Shown one piece after another: positions 33,996-46,694 of a stretch of 64,000 nt of DNA (its first letter is position 1; every line of letters begins with the position of its first letter). Source of the DNA: Tubiluchus corallicola (lineage: Eukaryota; Priapulida; Priapulimorpha; Priapulimorphida; Tubiluchidae); NCBI GenBank assembly GCA_030141605.1, contig JAQGDQ010000263.1, positions 116,502 to 180,501 of the forward strand, read 5' to 3'. The notes below the pieces were generated by a model. That model did no database searches, was not told the origin of the DNA, and was given only the letters and a program-made list of their open reading frames with translations. The translations under genes and the position numbers were made by a program.

Positions 33996-35254
33996 GTTTT
34001 GCAATTAAGTATTGACCACTGGCCAGATTAAATTAGAGACATTTACCAGTATGCGAAAATTAGTGTCGCTTCGTGTGCACAGAGCAACAGTCGGCGGCCC
34101 CATCACGTTCTGTAAGTAGTCAAACTAACCGGGCCGAGTAACAACCTTTGTCCGCGCAAATTACTGTGATCCAGTCAATTCTTGAAGGAAAGATCACAAT
34201 GACTTTTAAGTAAGAAAAAAATGCCAGTGTTCACCGTTTGCAAAGCGTATAACTGTCAAAAAATCAACTACTAACTCCATGTCACGTCATTCATCGTATC
34301 ATTTAGCGTGTCACAAGTCATTTTGCAACGCAGGATTTACGTTATAAGAAGAAGAAAAAACAAAGACGATCCCGGTATAATAGCTTGACCATAATTCCTG
34401 TCCAAAAATAGCTCTCATAAAGCTGGGTCAAGAAACCATCATTCCTATGTAGAAAAAGTAAGCGTTATCTTCGACTTTCCTGCACGCAACAAGGGAAAAA
34501 ATTCTGCGTCACTTTCAAAAACAACTGAATCTCGAAACACGAGAGGAGTGCCTCTTACTCACGAGAGGATTGCACGACGAAAACTGTGACGAATTCATCG
34601 ACAAACGTTATCAGGAAACATTAAACAGCACAGAGAGCGGTGCGGGTGAAATGCACACAAAATTCACACTCATGAATATTTAAATAAAGATCATATCCCA
34701 GCGCCAAATGATTGCACAATTGATTAGCGATTGCTAAAAACACTAGACAAACATTAGAACACATTAGCTTTTCAAATTACATAAAACCACGACCCAGTTC
34801 ACTCAGACTGTAAGTATTAGGTAGCCTCTACTACTCTAGACAACTGACCAGGACGTTACGGTGGGTTGCAGACAATGGATAATGAATAAAAGATACCCAC
34901 TTACTTAGAACAATCACATGCTTAACACACCTTGTTGCACTGACCAGTTTTCGGGATAGAAAATCTTTTGTAGTTTAACCAGTCCCTCAACTCTATTGCG
35001 CCAGTCTTCAAACATAATTATTAAAAGTACAATTGGGGGATAATAGATGGCGCTATTGCTTGTTGGTAGTACTTAACTTATACCGAGAAATGCTATTATA
35101 GATTTCATAAACACAATCATAAAACGCGTCATGGGAAAATGCACAGATAAAGTTATATTGCTGTGTGTCACTGCGTTTTATGGTCTGGTCATACCTTTCT
35201 GAGCAATGCCAATACAAGGAACTATTCTATACAATGCGATGATAAAAACTCGTA

Positions 35255-35711
35255 CAGTCAACCTCGGGTATAAGATGCTCGTTTATAAGGAACCACCAGC
35301 ACCGGTCCCGATTTTTCGTAACGTTTTCCTATGTAAAAGTCTTCGTATATAAGGTACTCGGATATAAGGGACTTTCGGTTATAAGGGACCATACCTTCAG
35401 GTCCCGTGTAATAGAAACCAAGGTAAATTACCTCGCATATAAGGGACCCTATGATCAAAGCGAAATTGGTCGATTTTTAACCTCAATTTTCCGCAAACTC
35501 AGTTTCTGCGGTCACGTACATCTCACATCACTGAAGGAGCTTCCTACATACCGTTTGCACTGAATGTGTAGCAATAATCCATAAAAATATAGGTAAAAGT
35601 ACAGGTTCTAGATACCCCCTTCTTCTGACTCAACTTCGGCTATAAGGGACATCGAATATAAGAGACGATTTTTTCTGATCCCGAGGTGTCCCTTATATCC
35701 GAAGTGGACTG
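35255..35711. mobile_element. Pogo/Tigger-like MITE with TA target site
   Basis: The ends are inverted repeats: CAGTCAACCTCGGGTATAAG at the left, and CAGTCCACTTCGGATATAAG when the right end is complemented, each flanked by TA. TATAAGGGAC-type motifs recur inside in both orientations. TIRs starting CAGT with a TA duplication are typical of the pogo branch of Tc1/mariner. No transposase is encoded. Confidence 0.82.
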
Positions 35712-36190
35712 TAGAAGCTTTTATAATTGGATCTAACTCTTGTGCACAAGCTGAAGGAGCAAAGTGTCAAGCACCGCCTACTTCTTGATTTAGCAAAAAC
35801 TTTAAGCAGTTTACTCCGCTTCCTATCATTAACAAATTTCTGTTAGATTTTCCATAAATTTCAAAACGTGGTACATAAATAAGTGAAATTTCCTTTAGTT
35901 TTTCCTTTAACATATTTTAACTCTCAAATTATAGAACTATGACTTATTAAAAGCTGAAGAATTTTAAAAAAGGAAACCATAAACAGTGTTTTTGGAACAA
36001 ATTCTTACTCTCAAACAATCTGTTAATTCTAAATCGTCTTATACATCATCAATTTAGCATTTAACTAACACGGATTTCAATTTATATGCTGCACATTGAA
36101 CTGCAGTATTTATCAGTTAGAAAATGGATATAATATCGTGGCAAGGAGATCACTGAACAAAAATGCTTTGATAGGAAACCAACAGGTAAT

Positions 36191-36735
36191 TGTTAATGTG
36201 CCTAGAGACTGCATCGTGTTAATGTGCCTAGAGACTGCATCGTGTTAATGTGCCTAGAGACTGCATCGTGTTAATGTGCCTAGAGACTGCATCGTGTTAA
36301 TGTGCCTAGAGACTGCATCGTGTTAATGTGATTATAGAGACTGCATCGTGTTAATGTGCCTAGAGACTGCATCGTGTTAATGTGCCTAGAGACTGCATTG
36401 TGTTAATGTGCCTAGAGACTGCATCGTGTTAATGTGCCTAGAGACCGAATTGTGTTAATGTGCCTAGAGACTGCATCGTGTTAATGTGCCTAGAGACTGC
36501 ATCGTGTTAATGTGCCTAGAGACTGCATCGTGTTAACGTACCTAGCGACTGCATCGTGTTAATGTGCCTAGAGACTGCATCGCGTTAATGTGCCTAGAGA
36601 CTGCATCGCGTTAATGTGCCTAGAGACTGTATTGTGTTAATGTGCCTAGAGACTGCATTGTGTTAATGTGCCTAGAGACTGCATCGTGTTAATGTGCCTA
36701 GAGACTGCATTGTGTTAATATGGCTAAAGACTACA
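36191..36735 (+). repeat. 26-bp minisatellite, about 20 units
   Basis: The unit is TGTTAATGTGCCTAGAGACTGCATCG with sparse substitutions (CATTG, CGCG) and one two-base-longer unit near 36327. Head-to-tail without spacers, so not a CRISPR array. In the presumed long 5' intron of the RhoGAP gene. Confidence 0.92.
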
Positions 36736-37510
36736 TCTAATGCTTAGAATGTAATGATTCTTATTTTCTTAAACACAGGACAGCTGCAATCAATTCTAAA
36801 TTACATTGTAACATGTTAATTTGCAATAAATTGTACTATTATAGATTTTATCAGAAATACTAGCCTCATTAATTCTCTTTACTATCGTTACGTTGTTTTA
36901 TTACTAATCGTGTAATAATCTTGACTGATGACACTTTTTTTATGAATTACTTATGTAAAGTATATTCGAAATAAAATGACGTTAATAATGGTGTGGCTAA
37001 GATGCTTTATGTATTTCCCCATATTCTTGTCTTTGTTTTATACTTTAACTTTTTACAGTATATTTCAATGAATGTGCAATAAAATAAATAAAAGAAATCA
37101 ATAAATTTTTCAAAATTATAGTAAACAACTGCATTGCGGGCGTCGTTCTGTTAACCTTGTAAGTCAAACACTAAACGAGTACTAAATATTTCCACCTTTA
37201 ATGAGATGTTATTTTATGATACATATATACACAGACACAAATTTTTAACCTCTGTAGATGGTTGGTCGTCAACTAAAGGAATGCAAGGTTCATTGTACTA
37301 AAGAAGAGTTAAGAATTCGTACAACATGCTGTATTCTAACTGCCAGAGGTAACGTCGAGATCAGAGAAATGTTGTGAAAAGCATGTAGCCAAGTTAGAGA
37401 CAAATTTACAAAAACGCATGCAGACTAATTGAAATGAGAAAGCTATCGAAATACGTGAATCAGGTTTAAGATTGGCCTAGCAATTCTTGATCTCATATTT
37501 CTGCTTATAT

Positions 37511-37965
37511 AGGTTTTACACGTCAAATGTAGACACAGGAAAGTTCAAATGTGACTTAGGTAAGTCAAATGTAGACATAGGAATTTCGAATGTGTTTTGG
37601 TAACTCAAATGTGACTTAGGTAAGTCAAATGTAGACATAGGAATTTTGAATGTGTTTTGGTAGCTCAAATGTGACTTAGGTAAGTCAAATGTAGACATAG
37701 GAATTTCGATGAAAAGATAAAACCAAATTAAAATTATATTTTACGGTCATGGTGCTATCGGCAGCATCAATTTTTATTATATTTAATTAATTTGCAACTA
37801 TTTGTATGGACGTTAATACATTTTTCAAATGTAACGAAAATGTTTATTCGATAAAAACACTTAAAAATATTGTACATAAGTCTACATTTGAGTTACCAAG
37901 ACACATTTGAATTACCTAAATCTACATTTGAGTTAACGCAGGTCTACATTTGACATGTAAAACCT
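37511..37965. mobile_element. Foldback MITE family C, copy 1
   Basis: The ends are AGGTTTTACACGTCAAATGT and its near complement (ACATTTGACATGTAAAACCT), flanked by TA-rich sequence. Subterminal blocks of about 60 bp contain AAATGTGACTTAGGTAAGTC and repeat three times at the left; the right arm carries the complement. A larger copy lies at 42945-43469. No coding capacity. Confidence 0.82.
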
Positions 37966-38119
37966 ATAAATCTATTTAAATTTAACACAAGATACTGTTT
38001 TAATCATATTCAACATAAGCCACGTAATTGAGGGTGATAGGTAAATGAAGTTAGTTCCTTATACTACAAAATGTATTTTTAGAAAAAGTAAATACATTAC
38101 GTCACGTGGTCATAAGTAC

Positions 38120-38445
38120 CTCTCTTAGTTTATTCTTATATGTTTTGAGAGTTTGCTTTGCTCGATGTAATTCAGTCATTAGATTCTGTCTGTTATAAAA
38201 TGAAACCGTCAATTTCTGAAGAGAATTGAAAGCCGTGTTCATCAAATAAATAATCATTGCGGATAACCCGAAACAGGAAATATAAACTGCGGTGGTTGTG
38301 TTTGATATTAAATAATTCTGTTTGCACGTCCAAAATCCAAAATTTGCAACTTTTCTGAACTCTTTTCCTCCTCCCAAGTCGCCTAGCAACGGGATGTAGT
38401 CAAGGTAAGCGTAAAACCGTTTCCAATTACGCGAAATTTTCCGAA
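38120..38445 (-). CDS. Candidate exon B with a membrane segment, upstream of the RhoGAP
   Basis: A minus-strand frame open for 108 codons runs from a good acceptor (CTCACCTTTCCTAAG) to a phase-0 donor (AGAGAG/GTACTT), the phase of the RhoGAP common exon. It encodes KRFYAYLDYIPLLGDLGGG, an aromatic/Cys stretch, a hydrophobic segment (AVYISCFGLSAMIIYLM) and a charged helix (ELHRAKQTLKTYKNKL). It looks like protein rather than noise, but has no ATG before the hydrophobic segment and would need an upstream phase-1 exon that I did not find. It may belong to the RhoGAP as a membrane-anchored form or to a separate gene. Confidence 0.4.
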
Positions 38446-39599
38446 CTTAGGAAAGGTGAGATTGGAACCGGATCAGGTACAACAACAGCTAAGCAAAAAT
38501 AAGAAGCTGAGCGTTTATACCTGCTACTTTTATGCGTGCCGCGTACAATGCAGTCTGTGTTTTGCTGTTTAGATATTTACCAGCATTTACAACAGGTTCC
38601 TGACAAAGACGTCGATTGTGGAAAAATCTGGCGTACTCCGCTTGACGTCACACCGCTAAATTGACTAGATTAGGGTCACAAATTCACTTTCGCTGCTGCA
38701 AAAACACGGGCAAATAAGGCCAAACCTGACAAAGCCTCTTCCACTCGACAGGACAGCCTTTATCCAAAATTACTATACTTTCAGTACGTTAATTAATCAA
38801 ACCAATCTAGCTGACCAAAGTCCAACTTTCACTTAACAGAGAAGGTGTTGTTCCGATACCATCTCCCTGCATGATCCTTACTCTTGCCCTGTGTGAACTG
38901 CACGCCCTGAAAGCTTATGGATTAGAATTGTAATAGAAAACTAATGATTTTCATTTCTGTGTCAAGTGGGCCCATTATGTACACGATAAAGGTGGAAATT
39001 GCATCTAAACTTAGGCTACAGAAGCTGAAATCAAAATGGTGCCTTTGTTTCTGTTATAGGATTCTTTAGGATTTTGCTCAACTTTACTCAAAACTTCTAA
39101 CATACTGATTAGTTCTTTTAATATATTTAACATATGTTAACACAAATATATAACGTATTTCATACAAAAAAACGTTTTAACGCTTTTCCTTGAGCGGTTT
39201 AATTAAGTTCACATTCAATAGTTCAATTCAATTTTGCATGAAACACCAATTTCACACTTTAGCAACAGACGTATAATTTACGAAGAAGAGAACTAGTATT
39301 GTCTAGATTCTAGAAGGATAACTCAATTTATAACTGCTCCAATAAATTTTACAGGGATGTGTAATGGACTTCAAGAAAACAAGTAAAAGCTACAAATTGC
39401 GTGTCTGACCTTGAGTTAATATCTAACCATTTCCTTCTTGTAAGCAGTTAGAAATTCTAGGACAATGATTCGTTTTCAATTCTGCCGTAGTTAAGAAACA
39501 TTAGAAAAGGAGATCTAGAAAAACTGTGCAAAAACAAAGCGAAATAATACGAATGCAGCAGATAACTGAAACGACTTCAACAAATGGAAACATTGAAAC

Positions 39600-39738
39600 T
39601 GTGGGAGGAATCAACCGAAAAAGTTGAAGGAAAAGAGGGATAGAGAGAGGGAGGACTAACAGAGAGAGGGAGAGCGAGGGAGAGGGGAGAGAGGGAAAGA
39701 AAGAGAGAGAGGAGGAGTGAGGGGGAGAGAAAAAGAGC

Positions 39739-39769
<31 letters not shown>

Positions 39770-39770
39770 G

Positions 39771-39821
<51 letters not shown>

Positions 39822-39842
39822 GGGGGGAGGGAAAGAGGGGGG
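39600..39842 (+). repeat. GA-rich purine tract
   Basis: About 240 bp of GAGAGA/GGGAGA with few pyrimidines. The Leu/Ser frames on the minus strand are artefacts. Homopurine tracts of this length can form triplex DNA. Confidence 0.95.
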
Positions 39843-40998
39843 GTAATTGTAGCAATGAGTACCCGAATAAACAAATTTGAGCACCATTGCTGAGTACCAT
39901 CGTCGGGAAAAAGGAAAGCAAGAAAAACACAAAACGGTATGATGAAACGTCTTGCCTTTTCAAATGTTCTTGTAAATTTTTATTTTAAGTGATGTCAGAT
40001 CTAGTTATTCAAATCTTTTCCATTTCAGTTACGTAGTTACCAAGAGATGGTAACAGCCCCGAGACAGATCACACCTATTTGCATGGATGGAACAAGAGGT
40101 GTGCATGAAACTGTGTATATTGATGTAACCAATGTCAACATGTTCTGCGTGGTGCAGTTAAACAACGTATCCAAACTCTGAGACAGAATCAGGAAGACGC
40201 GTGCAGCTCTAGATATTGAATGCTAAGAATTAAACAATGATTCACAAATTCGACAGTGAAAGAAACAATGAATGAAACAATGAATGATCTTCCACTTGAG
40301 TGAGAAGAACGAACAAAAGCTACGCAAGACATCTGTTGGAATTGTACAATCTATCTCAGTCAACTTGGATACACCTGAAGTCAGTCGAGGTGCAAGAAGG
40401 GCCCGTTCAGAGACGTAAAACAAGGAAGGAACCCGTGTGAATAGTTACCTAACATCTTAAGTAGTCATAAACGTAATTAGAGGCGTGCATTTATAAGACG
40501 AATAACATTCACTAGTTCAATACCTGTTAAAATTTCATGCAAGCAATTAGCGGGAGAGCCCAGGTGAGGGACAACTACCACTGTGAATACAGATGTTTTC
40601 ATAAGAGGCAAGGAAAGTTCATTCGTCTAGATTTTGTTGATATTTTGGGTGTAACATTTCAGGAGGGTTGAAACTTGAAAATGATACAATGGACAACTAG
40701 GGACTGGGTTATTGGCCCCGGACTTGGGTAAAATGGGCTTTGTCGTTCAGGTGGCAGATGCGGTCCATCTTTTTATAGAAAGCCTCCAAAATAATGCAAA
40801 AACGTTAAGCGTTGAACGATCAATCCTTCTCTGTTTGCGTTATTTGTTGATCTAAGTTCATCTATGTCCATCTAAGTTCAAATTGAATATTATCCCATTT
40901 TTAATCATTTTCTGCTTGCTGTTACTAACTGTTACATGACGGCCAAACATTACAAATGGTCAAAAATTTCAAAATGTAAAATTTTACATTTAATGATA

Positions 40999-41671
40999 TT
41001 AAAGGAAAGGTCAAGCCACTTAGGAGGTTGGGCCCATTTCAATGTTCGCGAAAAATGTTAGCAGGATTTAGTAATAAAAGTGCAATGAGGGCCTCGTGTA
41101 ATTAGTTAAAATCGCGGTCACTTCATGCTCGGACGCTTCCATTTTCAATGTCCATTCTTCTTCCAATGACGTCATTCGTCTTGAAGAAAAGCAGCGCACT
41201 GTCAATCTTTGTCAAAAGTATAATAAGTGATAATATTTTTGCGTGAACATTAGGTGAAGTGCAGAAATTTGAATTAGTTTAAGCAGCGCACGTTTACGGA
41301 AAGCCACGACGCGCTTACGAAAAGTCACGAAAAGTCACCAGTTACGTCAAAATTTTCAACTGAATGGCGACATCCACGCCCCTGAAAATTTCTATTCAGA
41401 GGAAGTATATTTTAAATTTATGCTTTATAGGCAGTTTTTTTGCAAATTTCTTTGTTATGTTTTTCTAAGTTTAAGTGATAAGAATAAAATAAACCCAACA
41501 TACTGAGAGACTTGTCCTTTCCTTGAGCACTCCACAAACAGTTTAAGTGATAACAGTAAAATAAACCCAACATACTGAGAGACTTGTCCTTTCCTTTAGC
41601 ACACCACAAACAGTTTAAGTGATAACAGTGAAATAAACCCAACGTACTCAGTGACTTGTTCTTTCCTTTAA
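40999..41671. mobile_element. TTAA-flanked MITE family D, copy 1, with triplicated right end
   Basis: TTAA on both sides. The left TIR is AGGAAAGGTCAAG and the right is its complement, CTTGTTCTTTCCT. The right terminal block of about 85 bp (GTTTAAGTGATAA, AAATAAACCCAACATACTGA, CTTGTCCTTTCC) occurs three times, whereas the copy at 43797 has it once. An interior CRE palindrome lies at 41167-41174. Piggybac-type target site, non-autonomous. Confidence 0.8.
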
Positions 41672-42944
41672 ATTTCAGTTGCCCCGCATCAGTTTTAGTT
41701 TGGATTTTCAGTAGAATCTCTGACAAAGAATAACAATTCAAATTTTCTTCTCGTCAGCGCCATCTATAATCTTATTAGCAATCAAGCAATCATCATCAAT
41801 TCACAGGCAGCACAAAGAACAGGGCAACATCTGCAACAGAGCTGATCTGTTTTGACAGAACTTGCAGAAGTTGGAAAAACTATACCGTCAACTAGTAAAA
41901 GTCATTATCCATTCTGAAGCTATTTACAAGGATTTGGGTAATTATTTAGCTATTATGGAGTAGGATAAAGGCCACTGGGTTGTAGCAATAAAAATAAAAG
42001 TTAGAAAGACAGACGTTACTGTAGTTCGTGAATAAAAGGACTAATTTTATTCGTGAAAGTAGCTGAGCTGATATGAAAGCACACGAGAAAATGGGAATCA
42101 AAGACGCGTAATAATATGCGAGTAATGAATGAACGAATAATTAAAAAAATGAACGAATGAAACGACAAAAACTGCAAAAATAATTGATGATGCATTAACT
42201 GCCTATAGTTGAATAACAAGGCTTAGCGGTGGCGACAATGTACACAGGTATAAAGAAAACACGTAGCCCCTTCTAGTGAGCAAAACTGAAGTATTACAAG
42301 CTGATGCCCCTTTAAGTTAGTAGGGCGCATAGACGGCCACATAACAGCATGTTTAATATTGGTTCTTTTAGATAAAGTTTTAAAAGCGGATCAAGATCGA
42401 TTAAAAAAGTGAATTCTATTTCTGCAAATCACGATCCATTTTTATTACAAAACCAGATCCTCACGAGCTTAACAACAAATACAACAGCAGCCCACTTTGT
42501 GACAGAAAACGTCTCTGTTATTCTAGCGGGCCAAAGTAACCCGTGCAAGAAAAAGCGGTTAAAGCAAACGAAATTAAGAAGTAAAAATAATACAAACCGA
42601 ACAACAAGCTTAACACTTCCACTAGTAAAGACAGGAAGTAAGAAAGAAGGAGCAGCTTTTACTGTTTGCGTAGACTGGACAGACAAATACAATTAACTCA
42701 CCTTATACTCAATAAACCGTTGTTTTGTTTTAATCTACCTACGATTTGATGCTGAGAGGTAATGTTCGAAAATTTACAAATAATAAGTCTGGTTGGTGGC
42801 TTTGCAGTCAAGCAGAGGTTTCATAATCCTGGGGTTAATTTTTGTAGAAGAAAGAAGGGTACATAACTTACAGTAACATTTCATTTTGTAGTTTCAGTTA
42901 TCTAAAGAAATGTTGTTGAAATTGATATCACAGTGGCTTGATAT

Positions 42945-43469
42945 AGGTTTTACACGTCAAATGTAGACACAGGACATTTGACTTGACATGTGTCTACATT
43001 TGACTTACCAAAAGTGCTTAAGATTTCTCGAAAACCATTGTTAACACATTTGAACTGCCTAAGTCTATATTTGAGTTACCCAAGACACATTTGAATTACC
43101 TAAATCTACATTTGAGTTACCAAGACACATTTGAATTACCTAAATCTACATTTGAGTTACCAAGACACATTTGAATTACCTAAATCTACATTTGAGTTAC
43201 CAAGACACATTTGAATTACCTAAATGTACATTTGAGTTACAAAGACACATTTGAATTACCTAAATCTACATTTGAGTTACAAAGACACATTTGAATTACC
43301 TAAATCTACATTTGAGTTACCAAGACACATTTGAATTACCTAAATGTACATTTGAGTTACAAAGACACATTTGAACTGCCTAAGTCTACATTTGAGTTAC
43401 CAAGACACATTTGAATTACCTAAATCTACATGTGACTTAACGTAGGTCTACATTTGACGTGTAAAACCT
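42945..43469. mobile_element. Foldback MITE family C, copy 2
   Basis: Same termini as 37511-37965 (AGGTTTTACACGTCAAATGT and complement). The interior is an array of about nine units of 39-40 bp with CTACATTTGAGTTAC and AAGACACATTTGAATTACC. The expansion is on the right side here, whereas copy 1 is expanded on the left. Confidence 0.85.
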
Positions 43470-43796
43470 ATAGCAAAAATAGTGAATATGATTGTATCAA
43501 TCATTACTATGGACAGCGCAAGGACTTATTTTTTAACGATTGCTTGCTCTCCATCTTCACTCCTTTTTACGATCATTCTTTTCATCGTTTCTGCTTCCTT
43601 CATATTTCTCTTCTTTCCTTCTTTGTTCTTTTTCAATCGTTTCTCCTTTCTTTACAACCCCTCTTTTCTTCGTTCAACTGTCAGTTGTTTCTTTCAGTCC
43701 TTTCTTTTTTTCTGGTTTTGTAAGGTTGTTTGCTTTTTTGTATGAAAAAATGTATGAATTTTATAACATGCCACAAACAGTTTCACTTTTAACACA

Positions 43797-44355
43797 TATG
43801 AAAGGAAAGGCCAAGTCTTCTAGAAAGTTAGCAATTTCAATGTTCGCAAAAATGTTTGAAAGATTTGGTAATAAAACAGTAACAAGTGGCTGTAATTAGT
43901 AAAATCACTTTAAAGTCGCGATCATTTCATGCTTAGACGCTCGTATTTTCAATGCGCATTCTTCTTCCAATGACGTCATTCGTCTTGAAGAAAAGTAGTG
44001 CACTGTCAATCTTTGTCAAAAGTATAAGTTTTTAGAAAAAAATTAGATAGCTAATTTTGTAATATTTTTGCATGAAAGTAAGGTAAGATGCAGAAATTTG
44101 AATGAGTTTAAGCAACGCGCGTTTACGGAAAGTCACGATGCGCTTACGAAAAGTCACGAAGTCTCCCATTTACGTCATAATTTTCAAGTGAATGTCGGCA
44201 AACACCACGCAAGAAAATTTCTATTCAGAGGAAGTACATTTTAAATTTATGCTTTATAGGCAGTTCTTTGCAAATTTCTTTGTTCAATTTATCTAAGTTT
44301 AAGTGATAACAGTAAAATAAACCCAACATACTGAGCGACTTGTTCTTTCCTTTAA
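43797..44355. mobile_element. MITE family D, copy 2
   Basis: Homologous to 40999-41671 over most of its length, including the CRE palindrome (43971-43978) and GTTTACGGAAAGTCACGA. The right end keeps TTAA; the left flank has lost it. One copy of the terminal block only. Confidence 0.78.
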
Positions 44356-44797
44356 ATTTTAGGCTTGCAGGCCACGTGGTTGTGTAAATTTAAAAGGATT
44401 TTAGCCACTAGTTCACTTGCAAAGAAAACGAAAACGCAGATCAGACTAACCTAACATTTTTTATCATTTATCAATGTTTTCAAAACCAGAGAAGGAAGTA
44501 TTTCGAACTAATACATGTGAAACAACAATTATTCCTGCAGATAAGATCAGCCTGCATAGAGCAAATGTTTTGTGTTGGAGCTGATTGTCATGTGGGTAAT
44601 TGTTGTAAATAATGTTAACAACGACCCAGGAATAGTGTTTATTCAAACACCCAATAATCTCTCACCTCGGGAGGAAACAACGCTCTAAAACACCTCGGTA
44701 TAGTTATTATATTGCATGCTTTACACAGAAACAGTTTGAAAAAAGAAAAAACGAATTGCTTGTATACTTTACTAGGAATCGGAATCAGATTTTATGT

Positions 44798-45388
44798 CAG
44801 TTTGGTCCCAGGACAATCGGGCCCCAAGACAATTTGGTCGAAGGACAATTCGACACTAGGAAAATTTGGCCGCAGGATGATTCAGCTCCAGGATTCTCCA
44901 CTCCAAAAATTTGTATAGATTAGTTTTAACCGCGAAATTTAAAAACGTCATGCTTAGTGTAAAGAACAACTGACTATTTAAGATGCCCTACCTGCTGGGC
45001 CCTACATGGCCCTAAACTTGATCATCATCATCATCATCATCATCATTATCGTCATCATCATCGTCATCAGTCGTCGTCATCATCATCAGTCATTACCAGT
45101 CATCATCATCACCAGTCAATATCATCATCATCATCATCATCATCATCACCAGTCATCATCACCACCACAACCACCATCATTGTCATCAAGTGGATAGCCA
45201 GATTAAGCCCACCTAACGACCTAGACCGGTAGGCCCCCATTAGATGGGGCACATTTGGTACTGAATTTTCCTGAGCCAGGCCAAATTGGTCTGGGGCCGA
45301 ATTTTCCTGGCAGATTTTATCCTAGTGCTGAACTGTTCTTGGGCCGATTTGTCCAGGGCCAAGTTGTCTAAGGAATTGACCGTTTAGG
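44798..45388. repeat. Inverted clusters of a degenerate 20-mer around a CAT microsatellite
   Basis: At 44798-44895, variants of GGACAATTTGGTC-CAA occur five times; at 45240-45388 similar units recur mostly in the complementary sense (CCTGGGCCGAATTTTCCT). Between them lies an imperfect (CAT)n tract at 45018-45190. The symmetry suggests a foldback element expanded by a microsatellite. Non-coding. Confidence 0.6.
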
Positions 45389-46141
45389 CCACAGAAAAAT
45401 TTTCCGAGTAAGGTTACGTTACGCTATTTCATCTATCTCAACAATCCTTAAAAACTACATGCTTAACCGTAACGTTCATTGATTTGTTCAGCTTGTTCTA
45501 GCACATTCTACAGTCCATTCTAGTCTTCACAAAGTTAACAAGGAGTTTTAATTGCTGTTAAAATCACCGAGGTCAACAATGTAATTGAAAATAAACTACA
45601 AGCATAATTCCTCGTTGCGATTCCATCTTTAATAGCCAGTTAGTTGTTTATCTTTCACAAGAAAGAAAACAAAAATACGTAATTATTATAAATCCTCTAG
45701 TGCTTCCTGGCCAGAGCCACCTTGAGCCCAGCTTTAAGCCATGCTTTGACCAGGAAGTTGCGTGCAAACTTCGCAATTTTATCATGTAACAACTAACATG
45801 TGAATAACTTTGTCAAATAAGATGGTGTTTTGGTGGTCTTCCATAGAACAATAGTGCTTGATGTTTATGCAAAGCGAATTTGTGTCAAGACGAAGAATAA
45901 GCACAGCCCATCAATCATTTAAGCTGCACGTACGTTGTCTTTACTCAAGGTGCGCGGATTAGGAGCTTTTTGAAAGAAAAACGATTATTTGTAAAACCGT
46001 AATCGTTTGTATCTGCTGTAACGTCACAAATGTCAGTTTTTTCAAAACCACTCAAAAAGGTATGAGCCTATATGCATGTACTATATACAGCTACGTTAGC
46101 CTACATACAAATGTACTAGTGACTGCTAATGTTCAGTCTTT

Positions 46142-46532
46142 AATAAGCCTTTTCACAGTTCCAGCGATTGATGATGATCGTGTGAACGTCAAACGTTAAG
46201 TGTAAAAACAATGCATTTGCGTACATTTTATAGCGCCTCGCAGCCCATCCTATTGTAATTGTAACAGTTTTAACAGCTAGCTAGAACCTTACCTAGTTCA
46301 TTTTTTCTTGTTTCCAAGCAAGATCCTGCTAGTAAATCATTCTACGTAAAGACTAATGCGCAATTAAGTAAAGTCCACGTAAAACAGCTGAAGTTACTGA
46401 ACTGATGCGGCAGACGGCTTTGCTTTAACCACATGCGTGATGGTTGTAGTTAAGACACGTTGTTGAGGTACACTTAACCTTTGAATTACGGCAACTGCGC
46501 GTGCGCACAACGAAACTGTGAAACGGCGTATT
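46142..46532 (-). mobile_element. MITE family B, second complete copy
   Basis: TIRs AATAAGCCTTTTCACAGTT and AACTGTGAAACGGCGTATT (right end, top strand). The interior matches 8751-9147 in inverse orientation and the partial copy at 23950-24208. Confidence 0.8.
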
Positions 46533-46694
46533 CCATTTTTGTAAAACAGATCCTTTCTAATAAAAATACATTGTAAAAACGCTAAAAACATTCCATTGTG
46601 CTTCACTCGTTGTTGTGACGTAGTGACTATTGTACATATGTAGCAAAGTAGTAAAAATTCATGTATTTCATTTACTAAGTACATATACGTTGTT

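Noticed and set aside
36191-36735. CRISPR-like array of 26-bp repeats
   Set aside because: Units are directly contiguous with no spacers, and the window is a eukaryotic intron region.
39501-39963. Leu/Ser-rich 143-codon frame on the minus strand
   Set aside because: Translation of a GA-rich tract; flanks show no exon features.
42409-42696. Basic 95-codon plus-strand frame
   Set aside because: It has no ATG (begins at GTG), no family resemblance and no convincing splice partners.
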